From assembly GCA_013298715.1 (NCBI GenBank), contig JAAFIQ010000001.1, forward strand, positions 467,686 through 531,685: a stretch of 64,000 bases of DNA, in the 5' to 3' direction. The position numbers and the translations under genes are program-made. The notes below the pieces were generated by a model. It had not been told where the DNA came from, ran no database searches, and worked only from the letters and a program-made list of their open reading frames with translations. Each line of letters opens with the position of its first letter. Within the stretch, counting starts at the first letter, position 1. The DNA is from Bacteroidota bacterium (GTDB lineage: Bacteria; Bacteroidota; Bacteroidia; B-17B0; Aurantibacillaceae). This document shows positions 46,042-55,161 of this stretch, piece after piece.

Positions 46042-47076
46042 CTACAACTTGTTTAAACCATCAATAGCGTCAGGATAATTTGGAACTAACTTCAAACACA
46101 TATTATAGTCTGATTTCGCATTGCTTTTGTCGTTTAGTAATGAATATACGTAACCACGTGCAAAATAAGCTTCTACGTAATTGGGTTGCGTAGTTATGGC
46201 CTTTGTAAAATAATCGAGCGCTTTTATTTTATCATTTTTTCCGTTCAACATAATTGCACCAACATTATAATAACACTGAGCTTTTACTTTATCGTTTGAT
46301 GTTGTTTTGCTTATGGCTGTGTTATAGGCAGAAATAGCCTTATCAAATTCATTTACATCTTGATAAAATTTTGCTATTGCATAAAGCACATCGGTGTTTT
46401 GATTAGAATATTTTAATACATTATTGTAATAGTCCAAAGCCAAAGGATTTTTTCTGCTTGCATAAAGCAAACCAACTTCTAAATAAGCATCTGCAAATTT
46501 ATTATCTTGCTCAATGGCGGTAACTAAACTCGAAATGGCCTTTGTGGTATCGCCACTTTCTCTATAAACATTGCCTTTTAGGTAATACGCTTTTGCAATA
46601 GACACATCAATTTTTAACGCACTATTGCAATAGTCTATTGCCTTTTGATAATTCTGTACAAAAAAATACAATTCTGCTAATTTTAAAAGCGCTTCGGTGT
46701 TTTCAGGAAATTTTTTTTCTATGGCCTCCAATACTGTTTTTGAATCGCGTGTTTTATTTTGACTGAAAAATAAATCTGCACGCGTTAAATAAGCGTCTGC
46801 TTTACTGCTATCCAACATTAAAGAACGGTTGCAATCATTCAATGCTTCTTTAAACATTTTTAGGGATAAATAAATTTTTGAGCGTTCATTGTACAAAGCC
46901 GCATTGTTAGGATTAGCAAGTATTTTATCGCTAATGGCTGTTAATGCTGGCGAATTAATTTTTATTAAGGTGCTGTCTTTGCTAACTGGGTCATTCTTTT
47001 TTTCATCCGTTTTATTAGGACCGCACGCATAAAAAATTAGCGTAACACCAACTGCTATTTTATAGATCGTTCGCAT
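46042..47076 (-). CDS. TPR-repeat lipoprotein
   Basis: 344 residues from the ATG at 47076 (the in-frame TTG at 47082 is less likely). Signal and lipobox (TLIFYAC), then about eight tetratricopeptide repeats (ALYNERSKIYLSLKMFKEALNDCNRSLMLDSSKADAYLTRADLFF; AKAYYLKGNVYRESGDTTKAISSL), a protein-docking scaffold. The start overlaps the stop of the Fe-S protein gene by 17 bp, so this gene is translationally coupled to it. Confidence 0.85.
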   Translation of the reverse strand: MRTIYKIAVGVTLIFYACGPNKTDEKKNDPVSKDSTLIKINSPALTAISDKILANPNNAALYNERSKIYLSLKMFKEALNDCNRSLMLDSSKADAYLTRADLFFSQNKTRDSKTVLEAIEKKFPENTEALLKLAELYFFVQNYQKAIDYCNSALKIDVSIAKAYYLKGNVYRESGDTTKAISSLVTAIEQDNKFADAYLEVGLLYASRKNPLALDYYNNVLKYSNQNTDVLYAIAKFYQDVNEFDKAISAYNTAISKTTSNDKVKAQCYYNVGAIMLNGKNDKIKALDYFTKAITTQPNYVEAYFARGYVYSLLNDKSNAKSDYNMCLKLVPNYPDAIDGLNKL

Positions 47077-47851
47077 TTGCAATTAATTCGGCTACATCTA
47101 GCACCTTGGTTTTTTCTTCTTTATTAAAATGTTTTACTCCGTCTGTCATCATGGTGTTGCAAAACGGGCAACCCACCGCAATTACATCCGGCTTTAATTC
47201 CAAAGCTTCTTCAGCACGCTCAACATTCACTTCTTTGTTTCCTTTTTCAGCTTCTTTAAACATTTGCGCTCCGCCAGCACCACAACAAAAACCATTGGCC
47301 TTGCTACGTTTCATCTCAGCTAACTCTACATCTAGTTTTGAAATTACATCTCTAGGAGCTTCATACACATCGTTTGCACGTCCTAAATAACATGGGTCGT
47401 GAAAAACAATTTTCTTGCCTTTGAACGCTCCGCCGCTCACCGTTAGTTTTCCTTGATTAATTAATTCTTGCACTAATTGTGTGTGATGAACCACTTCGTA
47501 ATTACCACCAAGCGCAGGATATTCGTTTTTAATGGTATTAAAACAATGCGGACAGCCTGTAACAATTTTTTTAACTCCGTAGCCATTCATTACAGTAATG
47601 TTTTGCATGGCTTGCATTTGGTATAAAAATTCATTGCCCGAGCGCTTGGCTGGGTCGCCTGTACAACCTTCTTCGGCACCAAGTATTGCAAATTTTATGT
47701 TTACATGATTTAAAATTTTTACAATGGCTTTTGTTATTTTTTTTGCTCTGTCATCAAAACTACCACTACAGCCAACCCAAAATAAAATATCGGGAGTTTC
47801 TCCAGCAGCAAGCATTTCTGATAAAATAGGTACTTTTAAATTAGAACTCAT
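47060..47851 (-). CDS. CCG-domain (heterodisulfide reductase B-like) Fe-S oxidoreductase subunit
   Basis: 263 residues with two CCG (cysteine-rich) domains: GCSGSFDDRAKK / VTGCPHCFNTIKNEYP and DPCYLGRANDVYEAPR / GFCCGAGGAQMF / AVGCPFCNTMMTDG. Such domains in HdrB/HdrD and GlpC/LutA bind [4Fe-4S] clusters of a special kind and pass electrons to or from thiol/disulfide or quinone. It lies 57 bp downstream of the membrane 4Fe-4S protein; together they form a two-subunit oxidoreductase of the HdrD/E or LldF-like type. The electron donor is unknown. Confidence 0.88.
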   Translation of the reverse strand: MSSNLKVPILSEMLAAGETPDILFWVGCSGSFDDRAKKITKAIVKILNHVNIKFAILGAEEGCTGDPAKRSGNEFLYQMQAMQNITVMNGYGVKKIVTGCPHCFNTIKNEYPALGGNYEVVHHTQLVQELINQGKLTVSGGAFKGKKIVFHDPCYLGRANDVYEAPRDVISKLDVELAEMKRSKANGFCCGAGGAQMFKEAEKGNKEVNVERAEEALELKPDVIAVGCPFCNTMMTDGVKHFNKEEKTKVLDVAELIANANDL

Positions 47852-47908
47852 AAGTGTATTGAATTAATTTTTGCTTTTACTTTTATCGCTAATTATATTC
47901 TAAAAATT

Positions 47909-49234
47909 TTACGCTTCGTTTACCCAATTAGCCCTATCTGAAGGACTAAATTGCCAAGGGGCGCCATTGTTTTCTAAATTGCTAAACATGTTTGTAAGTT
48001 CGCTTGGGTTTTGGCTCTCTTCCATAACCAAGTAACGGCGCATTTCAACAATAATCTCTAATGGATTAATGTTTACTGGGCAAGCTTGAACGCACGCATT
48101 ACAGGTATTGCAAGCCCAAATTTCCTCAGTACTTATATAATCACGCAACAAACTTTTTCCATCATCTACAAAAGTACCGCCATTTAAATCAATGTTTTTT
48201 CCAACTTCTTCTAATCTATCTCTTGTATCCATCATTATTTTTCGGGGCGATAATAGTTTACCTGTAGCGTTTTGTGGGCAAGCACTTGTGCAACGACCAC
48301 ACTCGGTACAGCTGTATGCGTCTAATAAATTTTTCCACGTTAAATCTTGTACATCTTTTACGCCAAAACGTTGTGGATTATTTGGGTCGGTTTTTGGCTG
48401 ATACGCTGTATCAAAGTTTGGTGCAACAACGTCTGTTACGCTATCTAATGTTGAAAATTTTCCTTTGCTGCTGAGGTTAGAAAAATAGGTATTAGGAAAA
48501 GCTAAAACAATATGCAAATGCTTTGAAAATGGCAAATAACATAAGAAACTAAAAACCATGATAATGTGACCCCACCAACCAATACGTTCGATTACAAATA
48601 AGCCACCATCACTCATTCCGCCATAAATTAACGGACCTATAAACTTACTAATACTAAAATTAAAACTACCACTACCGTATTCTGAAGCGTGCGACATTCC
48701 TCGATTGTAAAGTACCTCATCCGCACCATTCATCATAAAAATAAAACATATAAGAATTATTTCCATTATTAAAATTAAGTTGGCATCCATCATTGGCCAA
48801 CCCAATAACTCTTTCATATTCAGACGTGGAAGTTTTAATAAATTTCTTCGCGCCAAAAACGCCACAGTGCCTATAAACGCTAAAACAGATAAGATTTCAA
48901 TAAAGCTAATGACGAAGGTGTAAAAGCCACCTAATGGTTCTCTAAAAAAGCGGTGATGGCCTGATATACCATCAACAATTATTTCTATCAATTCTACTTG
49001 TGTAATTACAAAAGCTGCGTATAAAAAAAAGTGAAGTATTGCTGGCAATGGTTTTGCAAACATTTTTTGCTGACCAAAAGCCACTAGCAGCATGGTTTTT
49101 AAGCGTTCTTTTCTACTGCCTTCGAATTGAACATCTTTACCTAATAAAATATTTCGTTTAATTTTTTTTACATTTTTAATAAAAAAAATAGTTGAAGCGA
49201 GCAACAATAAAATAAATATGATAGAACTGAACAT
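47909..49234 (-). CDS. Membrane-bound 4Fe-4S dicluster protein (Hdr/GlpC-like)
   Basis: 441 residues. Six to seven membrane helices in the first ~270 residues resemble a NarI-like/cytochrome-type anchor. The C-terminal cytoplasmic part has two ferredoxin-type cluster motifs, CTECGRCTSACP and CNTCNACVQACP. This is the membrane electron-transfer partner of the CCG protein encoded next to it, probably linking to menaquinone (inference). It follows MlaD by 8 bp, so the three genes are one operon. Confidence 0.85.
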   Translation of the reverse strand: MFSSIIFILLLLASTIFFIKNVKKIKRNILLGKDVQFEGSRKERLKTMLLVAFGQQKMFAKPLPAILHFFLYAAFVITQVELIEIIVDGISGHHRFFREPLGGFYTFVISFIEILSVLAFIGTVAFLARRNLLKLPRLNMKELLGWPMMDANLILIMEIILICFIFMMNGADEVLYNRGMSHASEYGSGSFNFSISKFIGPLIYGGMSDGGLFVIERIGWWGHIIMVFSFLCYLPFSKHLHIVLAFPNTYFSNLSSKGKFSTLDSVTDVVAPNFDTAYQPKTDPNNPQRFGVKDVQDLTWKNLLDAYSCTECGRCTSACPQNATGKLLSPRKIMMDTRDRLEEVGKNIDLNGGTFVDDGKSLLRDYISTEEIWACNTCNACVQACPVNINPLEIIVEMRRYLVMEESQNPSELTNMFSNLENNGAPWQFSPSDRANWVNEA

Positions 49235-49242
49235 AGTAAATT

Positions 49243-50223
49243 TTAATCTTTAGGTTTTGCGTACTTACGGCCAAATACAGAGAAGTGAATGTAACGCTCA
49301 GGGTTGATACGTAAATCGTTTAGGAGCTTATCTAAATCAGCTGTAGATTTATTAAGGTTGTTGTATAAAGAATCATTTTTAGCTAGTTTACCAAGAGTGC
49401 CTTGCCCTTCGTTTATTTTAGCTAACATAACACTTAATTCTTTCATAGATTTATCGGCGTTTGCAATAGCATCTTTAATTTGCGCTTTTGCCAAACTATC
49501 AGTCATATTACTTACATTAGAAATTATATTATCTATTTTTTGTCCATTTTTACTGAGGTTAGACGTTATTGAGTTTAGGTTAGACAGCACGCTTGATATT
49601 TTTACCTTTTCCGATCCAATTAAATCATCCATTTTGTAGGCTGTTTGTTCAAGAGTTAAAATGGCTCTTCGCACACCTTCAAAACTTTCATCAATATTTT
49701 TACGCGTTTTTGCATTTAAAATGGCGTTTACTACACTCATCACGCTATCCACACTCCCAATTAATTTTTCAGCTTTTGCCTGTATTGGTGCTAATTGTGC
49801 GTTAAAAGATTCTTTCAATCCGCGCTCTGTTTCAGCTTTAATAAGGGTATCGCCATTTTTAAAATAATCTTTGCTATCGCCTAAAACAAATTCAATGGCT
49901 TTAGAGCCTAGTAAATCTGCACTAATGGCGCGAGCTACGGTGTTAGTAGGAATTTTAATATCTTCGGTAATACTAAATTTAATCAGTACGTATTGGTCGT
50001 GTCCGTGTGGTATTAAACTAATGGTGCTTACTTGCCCAATTTTGTAGCCATTAACTAAAACTGGATTAGCAGGAATTAAATTTTCTATTTTTGGGTAAAC
50101 GGCATAGAGTTCAAATTTGTTTGAAAAAAGGTTAGACCCCTTTAAAAAATTTATCCCCCAAACAAAAGCTGCAACTGCGCAAATTACAACAATGCCTATT
50201 TTAAATTCTTTACTTACTTTCAC
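49243..50223 (-). CDS. MlaD-like MCE-domain protein (phospholipid transport)
   Basis: 326 residues. One N-terminal membrane helix (IGIVVICAVAAFVWGINFL) and an MCE domain at ~37-115 (FELYAVYPKIENLIPANPVLVNGYKIGQVSTISLIP). The remainder is a long helical/coiled region (IDNIISNVSNMTDSLAKAQIKDAI). MCE proteins form hexameric tubes or rings that carry phospholipid between inner and outer membrane. The start is GTG at 50223. The permease and ATPase genes (mlaE/F) are not in this window, as is common when mlaD is detached. Confidence 0.9.
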   Translation of the reverse strand: MKVSKEFKIGIVVICAVAAFVWGINFLKGSNLFSNKFELYAVYPKIENLIPANPVLVNGYKIGQVSTISLIPHGHDQYVLIKFSITEDIKIPTNTVARAISADLLGSKAIEFVLGDSKDYFKNGDTLIKAETERGLKESFNAQLAPIQAKAEKLIGSVDSVMSVVNAILNAKTRKNIDESFEGVRRAILTLEQTAYKMDDLIGSEKVKISSVLSNLNSITSNLSKNGQKIDNIISNVSNMTDSLAKAQIKDAIANADKSMKELSVMLAKINEGQGTLGKLAKNDSLYNNLNKSTADLDKLLNDLRINPERYIHFSVFGRKYAKPKD

Positions 50224-50271
50224 AGTTTAATTAAAGTTTAAAGATACTAAATAATTATAATTTGTGCTAAA

Positions 50272-50802
50272 ATGAACGAAAAAACTAAAAATGAAAATTT
50301 GGGACGAAAAAATCTTGAAACTTTTAAAAGTTCAGAGAAAACCCCTGTGGTTGTGGTTTTAGATAACATTAGAAGTTTAAACAACATAGGCTCAGTATTT
50401 AGAACGGCAGATGCTTTTTTGATAGAAAAAATAGTTTTGTGCGGTGTAAGTGGTACACCACCAAACAAAGAAATTGAGAAAACTGCACTTGGCTCTACAG
50501 AAAGTGTTACTTGGGAGTATGAAAAAGAAACGCTGGAGGCTATGAAAAAATTAAAAAATACGGGTTACAAAATTGTTGCGGTAGAACAGGCAGGAAAAAA
50601 AGTTTGGTTAAATGAATTTAAACGCGGCGAGGATAAATTGGCATTAATATTTGGAAACGAGGTGTATGGTGTAAGCCAAGAGGTAATTGATATCAGCGAT
50701 TGTGTTATAGAAATTCCGCAATTGGGGACTAAACACTCGTTAAACATAGCTGTGAGCGTGGGCATAGTTTTGTGGGAAGTTGTAAAAGCTAATAACCAAT
50801 AA
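50272..50802 (+). CDS. TrmH/SpoU family RNA 2'-O-methyltransferase
   Basis: 176 residues forming a SPOUT domain. Motif 1: VVVLDNIRSLNNIGSVFRTADAF; motif 2: LALIFGNEVYGVSQEV; motif 3: IPQLGTKHSLNIAVSVGIVLWE. These are the three SpoU signatures, with the trefoil knot at motifs 2-3. It methylates ribose 2'-OH of tRNA or rRNA with SAM. Without the usual N-terminal extension, the target site is not clear. Single gene; the opposing serine hydrolase gene ends 82 bp away. Confidence 0.9.
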   Translation: MNEKTKNENLGRKNLETFKSSEKTPVVVVLDNIRSLNNIGSVFRTADAFLIEKIVLCGVSGTPPNKEIEKTALGSTESVTWEYEKETLEAMKKLKNTGYKIVAVEQAGKKVWLNEFKRGEDKLALIFGNEVYGVSQEVIDISDCVIEIPQLGTKHSLNIAVSVGIVLWEVVKANNQ

Positions 50803-50883
50803 TTGATTTGATAGTAAACTAATCTAAGAAATACACAATCTTTTTTTACACTTACCTCCTTAAAGCGCTTTACCAGATAAAAA

Positions 50884-52056
50884 CTACTCCTTATCCTCTT
50901 CCTCAGCTTCACTTTTGCCAGAGGTTTTATCTAATATTTGGTATACTTTGTATGTTTGATAGGCCGCTTTATTTAACTGATTACTTAACACTACAATTGT
51001 TAAGGTATCTCTTAATCTTCTATGAAAAGCAGAGCGATAACCATGCCACCAGCCATTATGAAAAACTTCTTTTTTTAAACTATCCTCAAAATCATGCATG
51101 CGCCAACCTAAACCATAATTGCCTAATTTTTTTTCTTTGCTATAAGGAGTGTAAGCCATTGCTTGGGTTTTAGGCGAAATAATTTTGTTTTGATATAAGG
51201 CTTCGCTAAACAAAAATAAATCATAGGGCGTGCTGTAAATACTTTTATCACCCAAAACATAATCACTTGCATCAAACGAAATAGCCCGCCATTTTAAATC
51301 GTAAGGTTGAGCTATTTTATTTGAAGTTACATCAATATCGGCAATGGTAGCTGTATGCCTCATTCCTAAAGGGATAAACAATTCTTCTTTTAAAAATTGG
51401 TTAAATGATTTGCCAGTAATTTTTTCTATTAATAATGCAAGCAAAGCGTAATTTGTGTTGCAGTAATTAAAACGTGTGTCGGGTTTTAAATAAGCTTTGG
51501 CATTTTTCAAAACAAACGCATTATACATTTCTTGATTACTCATTCTTAAATTTGGTTGAGCAATTTCGTTGTTTAGTACATAAATGTAATTTGGCAAGCC
51601 TGAGCGGTGATTTAATAATTGCTTTATCGTAATTCCCGAATATGGGAAATCAGAAAAATAAAATTGTAATTCTTTATCAATATCAATTTGTTCGCGCTCA
51701 TATAGCATAAGTATGGCTGTGGCTGTAATTACCTTACTTACACTTGCTAATTGAAACATACTGGAATCTGTGAGACTATTATTTTGAGTGAGATTGGCAA
51801 CCCCAAAACTTTTTTGATAAAGCACTGCGCCAGCTTTACTAACTATAATACTGCCATTAAATCCACCACGTTTGTTCATTGCGGCAAACATGGTGTCTAA
51901 TTGGTTGGCAATAGTTTTTTGATAGGTGTTTAACTCGCTTGTAACTAAGGCTGGATTTGGCTTAGGAAATTTTTTAAGTTGAATGCGCTCCGAATCAGAG
52001 TTACCACAACTTAAAACAATTAAAATTAAAATAACTATTAAATAGGCTCTATTCAT
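50884..52056 (-). CDS. Serine hydrolase, class C beta-lactamase / DD-peptidase-like lipoprotein
   Basis: 390 residues. A lipoprotein signal (LIVLSC) places it in the envelope. Motifs: S105-V-S-K108 (nucleophile SxxK), Y198-C-N200 (YxN), and HNGWWHGYRS near the end (replacing the KTG/HxG motif). This fits the beta-lactamase-related serine hydrolases (PF00144). It is transcribed after mtgA with a 4-bp overlap, so it may trim peptidoglycan peptides or cut an ester; no evidence favours antibiotic resistance. Confidence 0.88.
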   Translation of the reverse strand: MNRAYLIVILILIVLSCGNSDSERIQLKKFPKPNPALVTSELNTYQKTIANQLDTMFAAMNKRGGFNGSIIVSKAGAVLYQKSFGVANLTQNNSLTDSSMFQLASVSKVITATAILMLYEREQIDIDKELQFYFSDFPYSGITIKQLLNHRSGLPNYIYVLNNEIAQPNLRMSNQEMYNAFVLKNAKAYLKPDTRFNYCNTNYALLALLIEKITGKSFNQFLKEELFIPLGMRHTATIADIDVTSNKIAQPYDLKWRAISFDASDYVLGDKSIYSTPYDLFLFSEALYQNKIISPKTQAMAYTPYSKEKKLGNYGLGWRMHDFEDSLKKEVFHNGWWHGYRSAFHRRLRDTLTIVVLSNQLNKAAYQTYKVYQILDKTSGKSEAEEEDKE

Positions 52057-52820
52057 TTATTATTTTTACGTTTATCTTTCAATGAGGTTTTTTCTTTTTC
52101 CTCTGGTTCTTTATCCTCATCATTGTATTTATTGTAATCTAAAACATTTCCCCAATAGGTCATCTGTTGTTTAATCCAATTTTTGCGTTTGCTTACATAA
52201 TTACTTGGAGGATTTGCAACATACACCAAAGGATTTGGAAGAATTGCCGAAATTGCAGCGCTTTCATCCTTATTTAGATTTTTTGCTGATTTTTTAAACC
52301 AATGTTGTGCTGCCGCCTCAGCACCGTAAACACCATTTCCCATTTCAATGCTATTCAAATAAACTTCCATAATACGTTCCTTGCTCCAAAACACTTCAAT
52401 CAATAAAGTAAAGTAAGCCTCAAACGCTTTACGAACATAGCTTCGGCCTTGCCATAAAAAAACATTTTTTGCTGTTTGTTGGCTTATGGTACTTCCACCT
52501 CGCAATTTTTTTCCTTCTTCGTTTGCTTTCAAAGCTTTTTCAATTGCGCCCCAATCAAATCCAAAATGCTTTAAATAATTTTGGTCTTCGCTACAAACTA
52601 CCGCCAATTGAAGTTTGGGAGATATTCCTTCTAAGCTTACCCAATCGTGTTTTAGTTTCATATCTTTGCCATTGCTTTTTTGTTCGGCACATCTAATAAG
52701 CATAAGCGGGGTTATGGGTACTGGCACCCATCTAAACACAATTACAGAAACAACAGAGATTATTACAAACCAAAGTATTAATTTAAAAATGTACTTTCCT
52801 ATTTTTATTAATAAAAGCAT
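52053..52820 (-). CDS. mtgA: Monofunctional biosynthetic peptidoglycan transglycosylase
   Basis: 255 residues. One membrane helix (LILWFVIISVVSVIVF) then the GT51 domain. Conserved catalytic motif CSEDQNYLKHFGFDW with E78, and RGGSTISQQTAKNVFLW, RKAFEAYFTLLIEVFWSKERIMEVYLN, and GNGVYGAEAAAQHWF. It polymerises lipid II glycan strands on the outer face of the inner membrane, without a transpeptidase domain. A low-complexity Lys/Glu tail follows. It overlaps the serine hydrolase gene. Confidence 0.94.
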   Translation of the reverse strand: MLLLIKIGKYIFKLILWFVIISVVSVIVFRWVPVPITPLMLIRCAEQKSNGKDMKLKHDWVSLEGISPKLQLAVVCSEDQNYLKHFGFDWGAIEKALKANEEGKKLRGGSTISQQTAKNVFLWQGRSYVRKAFEAYFTLLIEVFWSKERIMEVYLNSIEMGNGVYGAEAAAQHWFKKSAKNLNKDESAAISAILPNPLVYVANPPSNYVSKRKNWIKQQMTYWGNVLDYNKYNDEDKEPEEKEKTSLKDKRKNNK

Positions 52821-52902
52821 GTAGCCACAAAACTATTCGTATTTTTATACACGCAACAATTAAAATATTTTTTAATTAACCTTCGGTTTTTAATTTCTTT
52901 AC

Positions 52903-53394
52903 ATGACAAAAAAATACATAGTAATAGCCGTAGTGGCAGTTTTAGGATTTGTAGGATTTTATTTGTACAAAAAATATAATGTACCGCCAACTATTGATTT
53001 TACTAAGTTAGAGCTATATGATTTAGACACCAATAAAATTGATTTTAACACATTTAAAGGAAAAAAATTGATTGTAAGTTTTGGTGCTAGTTGGTGCCCA
53101 AATTGCATTGACGAACTAAATACCCTGAAAAAAATAAAAGAAAAGAGTTTAAGTGGTATTGAGATTATTTGCATAAGTGATGAGGATTTAGAAACCATTG
53201 TTAAATGGCGGAAACGGAAAGAATACCCTTTTACTTTTTTAAAAATGAATGCTCCGTTTAATAGCGCTGGTGTATTTTCAATTCCTACAACCTATATTTT
53301 AAATACAAAATTACAGGTAAAAGATGAAACAGTAGGCTACATTGCTTGGGAGAATGAAAGTACTGTAGAACATCTTAAAAAATTAATGGAGTAA
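52903..53394 (+). CDS. TlpA-like membrane-anchored thioredoxin-fold protein
   Basis: 163 residues. One N-terminal membrane helix (VIAVVAVLGFVGFYLY) and a thioredoxin fold with C65-P-N-C68 (SFGASWCPNCIDEL) and cis-Pro FSIPTTYIL. WCPNC is a TlpA/ResA-type active site that reduces disulfides or cytochrome c precursor thiols in the periplasm. Partner unknown. It is divergent from mtgA. Confidence 0.88.
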   Translation: MTKKYIVIAVVAVLGFVGFYLYKKYNVPPTIDFTKLELYDLDTNKIDFNTFKGKKLIVSFGASWCPNCIDELNTLKKIKEKSLSGIEIICISDEDLETIVKWRKRKEYPFTFLKMNAPFNSAGVFSIPTTYILNTKLQVKDETVGYIAWENESTVEHLKKLME

Positions 53395-53554
53395 TTTTTT
53401 TAAGTTGTAAGTATCTTAATTTCTTAACCGGTGTGTTGTCTTAAATTATTTTCAGATAATTCGCAATTAACAAATCACTGTTTAAATCAATTTATTCAAT
53501 GTGTGAAAAGCTAAACATTCATAGGTATTTTTATCTAACGCTATTTACATTTTT

Positions 53555-54907
53555 ATGCCTATTAAAAAAGCCAAAACAAGTATCAACAAAAAAATATTTG
53601 TGTTAGATACCTCTGTAATTATTTACGACCACACAGCAATAAAAAATTTTGCAGAACATGATGTGGTAATTCCAATTACCGTTTTAGAAGAATTAGATAA
53701 TTTTAAAAAAGGGAATGATACCAAAAATTTTTCGGCAAGGTATTTTACAAGATACATTGATACCTTAAGTGGTAAAAACACTTTGCAAGATTGGACTCCT
53801 ATAAACGGCAGCACGCGTGGTAATTTTAAAATCGAGATGAACTCTTCGAGCAAAATAAATGCTGAGAAAATTTTTGATGATAAAAAAGCCGATCATCGTA
53901 TTTTAAATACCGCCTTATACACAGCCGAAGCAAATCCTGGCAGAAAGGTAATTCTTGTAACTAAGGATATTAACCTTCGCATTAAAGCAAAAAGTTTAAG
54001 CCTTAATGCCGAAGATTACGAAACAGGAAAAATTAAAACGGTTGATGAGCTTTATAATGGGAGAAGTGAAATATTAAAAGTAGACACCCAATGTATTGCA
54101 GATATTTATAACTTAGGAGAAACAGCAGCACTAAAAGTATTAAAGAAAAATCAAGCCTTCCCAAATCACTACTACGTTTTAAAAAATGGCACCTCAAACT
54201 CCGTACTTACACGTTACGATAAAGAAGATGATAAATTAAAACGTGTAGTAAAAACGGCTGCGTTTGGCGTTATTCCTAAAAATGCCGAACAAACATTTGC
54301 TATTGATGCTATTATGAATCCAGATATTAAACTGGTTTCTATACAAGGCGTGGCGGGTACCGGTAAAACATTATTATCGCTAGCAGGAGCACTAGAGCAA
54401 CGCCGAAATTACCATCAAATATATTTAGCCCGGCCTATTGTTCCGCTTAGCAATAAAGATATTGGTTATTTACCTGGAGATGTAAACAGTAAGCTAAATC
54501 CTTATATGGAGCCACTTTGGGACAATTTAAAATACATTCGCAGTTTGTTTACCGAAAAAGACAAGGAGCATAAGCAGCTCAATGAAATGGTAGAATCACA
54601 AAAATTAGTTGTTTGTCCGTTAGCGTATATACGTGGACGCAGTTTAAGTAATGTGTTTTTTATTGTAGATGAAGCGCAAAATCTTACGCCGCACGAGGTA
54701 AAAACAATTATTACCCGTGCCGGAGAAAATACTAAAATAGTATTTACCGGCGATATACATCAAATTGATACGCCTTATTTAGATGCACAAAGTAACGGCT
54801 TGAGCTACTTAATAGAAAAAGTAAAAGGCCAACCTTTGTATGCACACATTACACTTGAGAAAGGCGAAAGGAGTGAGTTGGCTAATTTAGCAAATGAGTT
54901 GTTGTAA
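53555..54907 (+). CDS. phoH: PhoH family protein: PIN nuclease domain with PhoH ATPase
   Basis: 450 residues. N-terminal PIN-type domain (VLDTSVIIYDH, D18; ITVLEELDNF), then the PhoH P-loop ATPase with Walker A GVAGTGKT at 265-272 and Walker B FFIVDEAQN (D372-E373). The pairing is the PhoH2 architecture, which acts as an ATP-driven RNA-unwinding/cleaving enzyme. It is the last chromosomal-type gene before the cassette array; 110 bp of plain sequence lie between its stop and the first attC-like site. Confidence 0.93.
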   Translation: MPIKKAKTSINKKIFVLDTSVIIYDHTAIKNFAEHDVVIPITVLEELDNFKKGNDTKNFSARYFTRYIDTLSGKNTLQDWTPINGSTRGNFKIEMNSSSKINAEKIFDDKKADHRILNTALYTAEANPGRKVILVTKDINLRIKAKSLSLNAEDYETGKIKTVDELYNGRSEILKVDTQCIADIYNLGETAALKVLKKNQAFPNHYYVLKNGTSNSVLTRYDKEDDKLKRVVKTAAFGVIPKNAEQTFAIDAIMNPDIKLVSIQGVAGTGKTLLSLAGALEQRRNYHQIYLARPIVPLSNKDIGYLPGDVNSKLNPYMEPLWDNLKYIRSLFTEKDKEHKQLNEMVESQKLVVCPLAYIRGRSLSNVFFIVDEAQNLTPHEVKTIITRAGENTKIVFTGDIHQIDTPYLDAQSNGLSYLIEKVKGQPLYAHITLEKGERSELANLANELL

Positions 54908-55016
54908 TGCCAAACCCTAGTATTTGATAGGCGAATAAAATAATTTGTCGTGGTGACTGTATTGTAGAAATATGGCTTGAAGTCAGGCATGACTTTTAAT
55001 TATTTTATAAAAGTTT

Positions 55017-55148
55017 GTTGAACGGTTTGCGGCTTGGCGAAGGTGGCGATTTTCACCACAAATGTTGATGCGGAGAACCAAACTTTGATTAACCACAAAT
55101 GTGTCTGCGGAGCACTGAACCGCCACTTTTGCCAAACCCGTGTTATGT
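55017..55148 (-). other. attC-like site 1 (132 bp)
   Basis: Minus strand: R'' ACATAAC (55142-55148), then CACGGGTTTGGCAAAAGTGGCG paired with CGCCACCTTCGCCAAGCCGC, and R' GTTCAAC (55017-55023). The last site of the array next to phoH. The sequence is nearly the same as site 2 throughout. It closes the methionine aminopeptidase cassette. Confidence 0.8.
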
Positions 55149-55161
55149 GTTCGGGCATTTG

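Noticed and set aside
50884..52056. Class C beta-lactamase as an antibiotic-resistance gene
   Set aside because: Motifs place it in the broad serine hydrolase family; the third motif differs and the context is cell wall synthesis.
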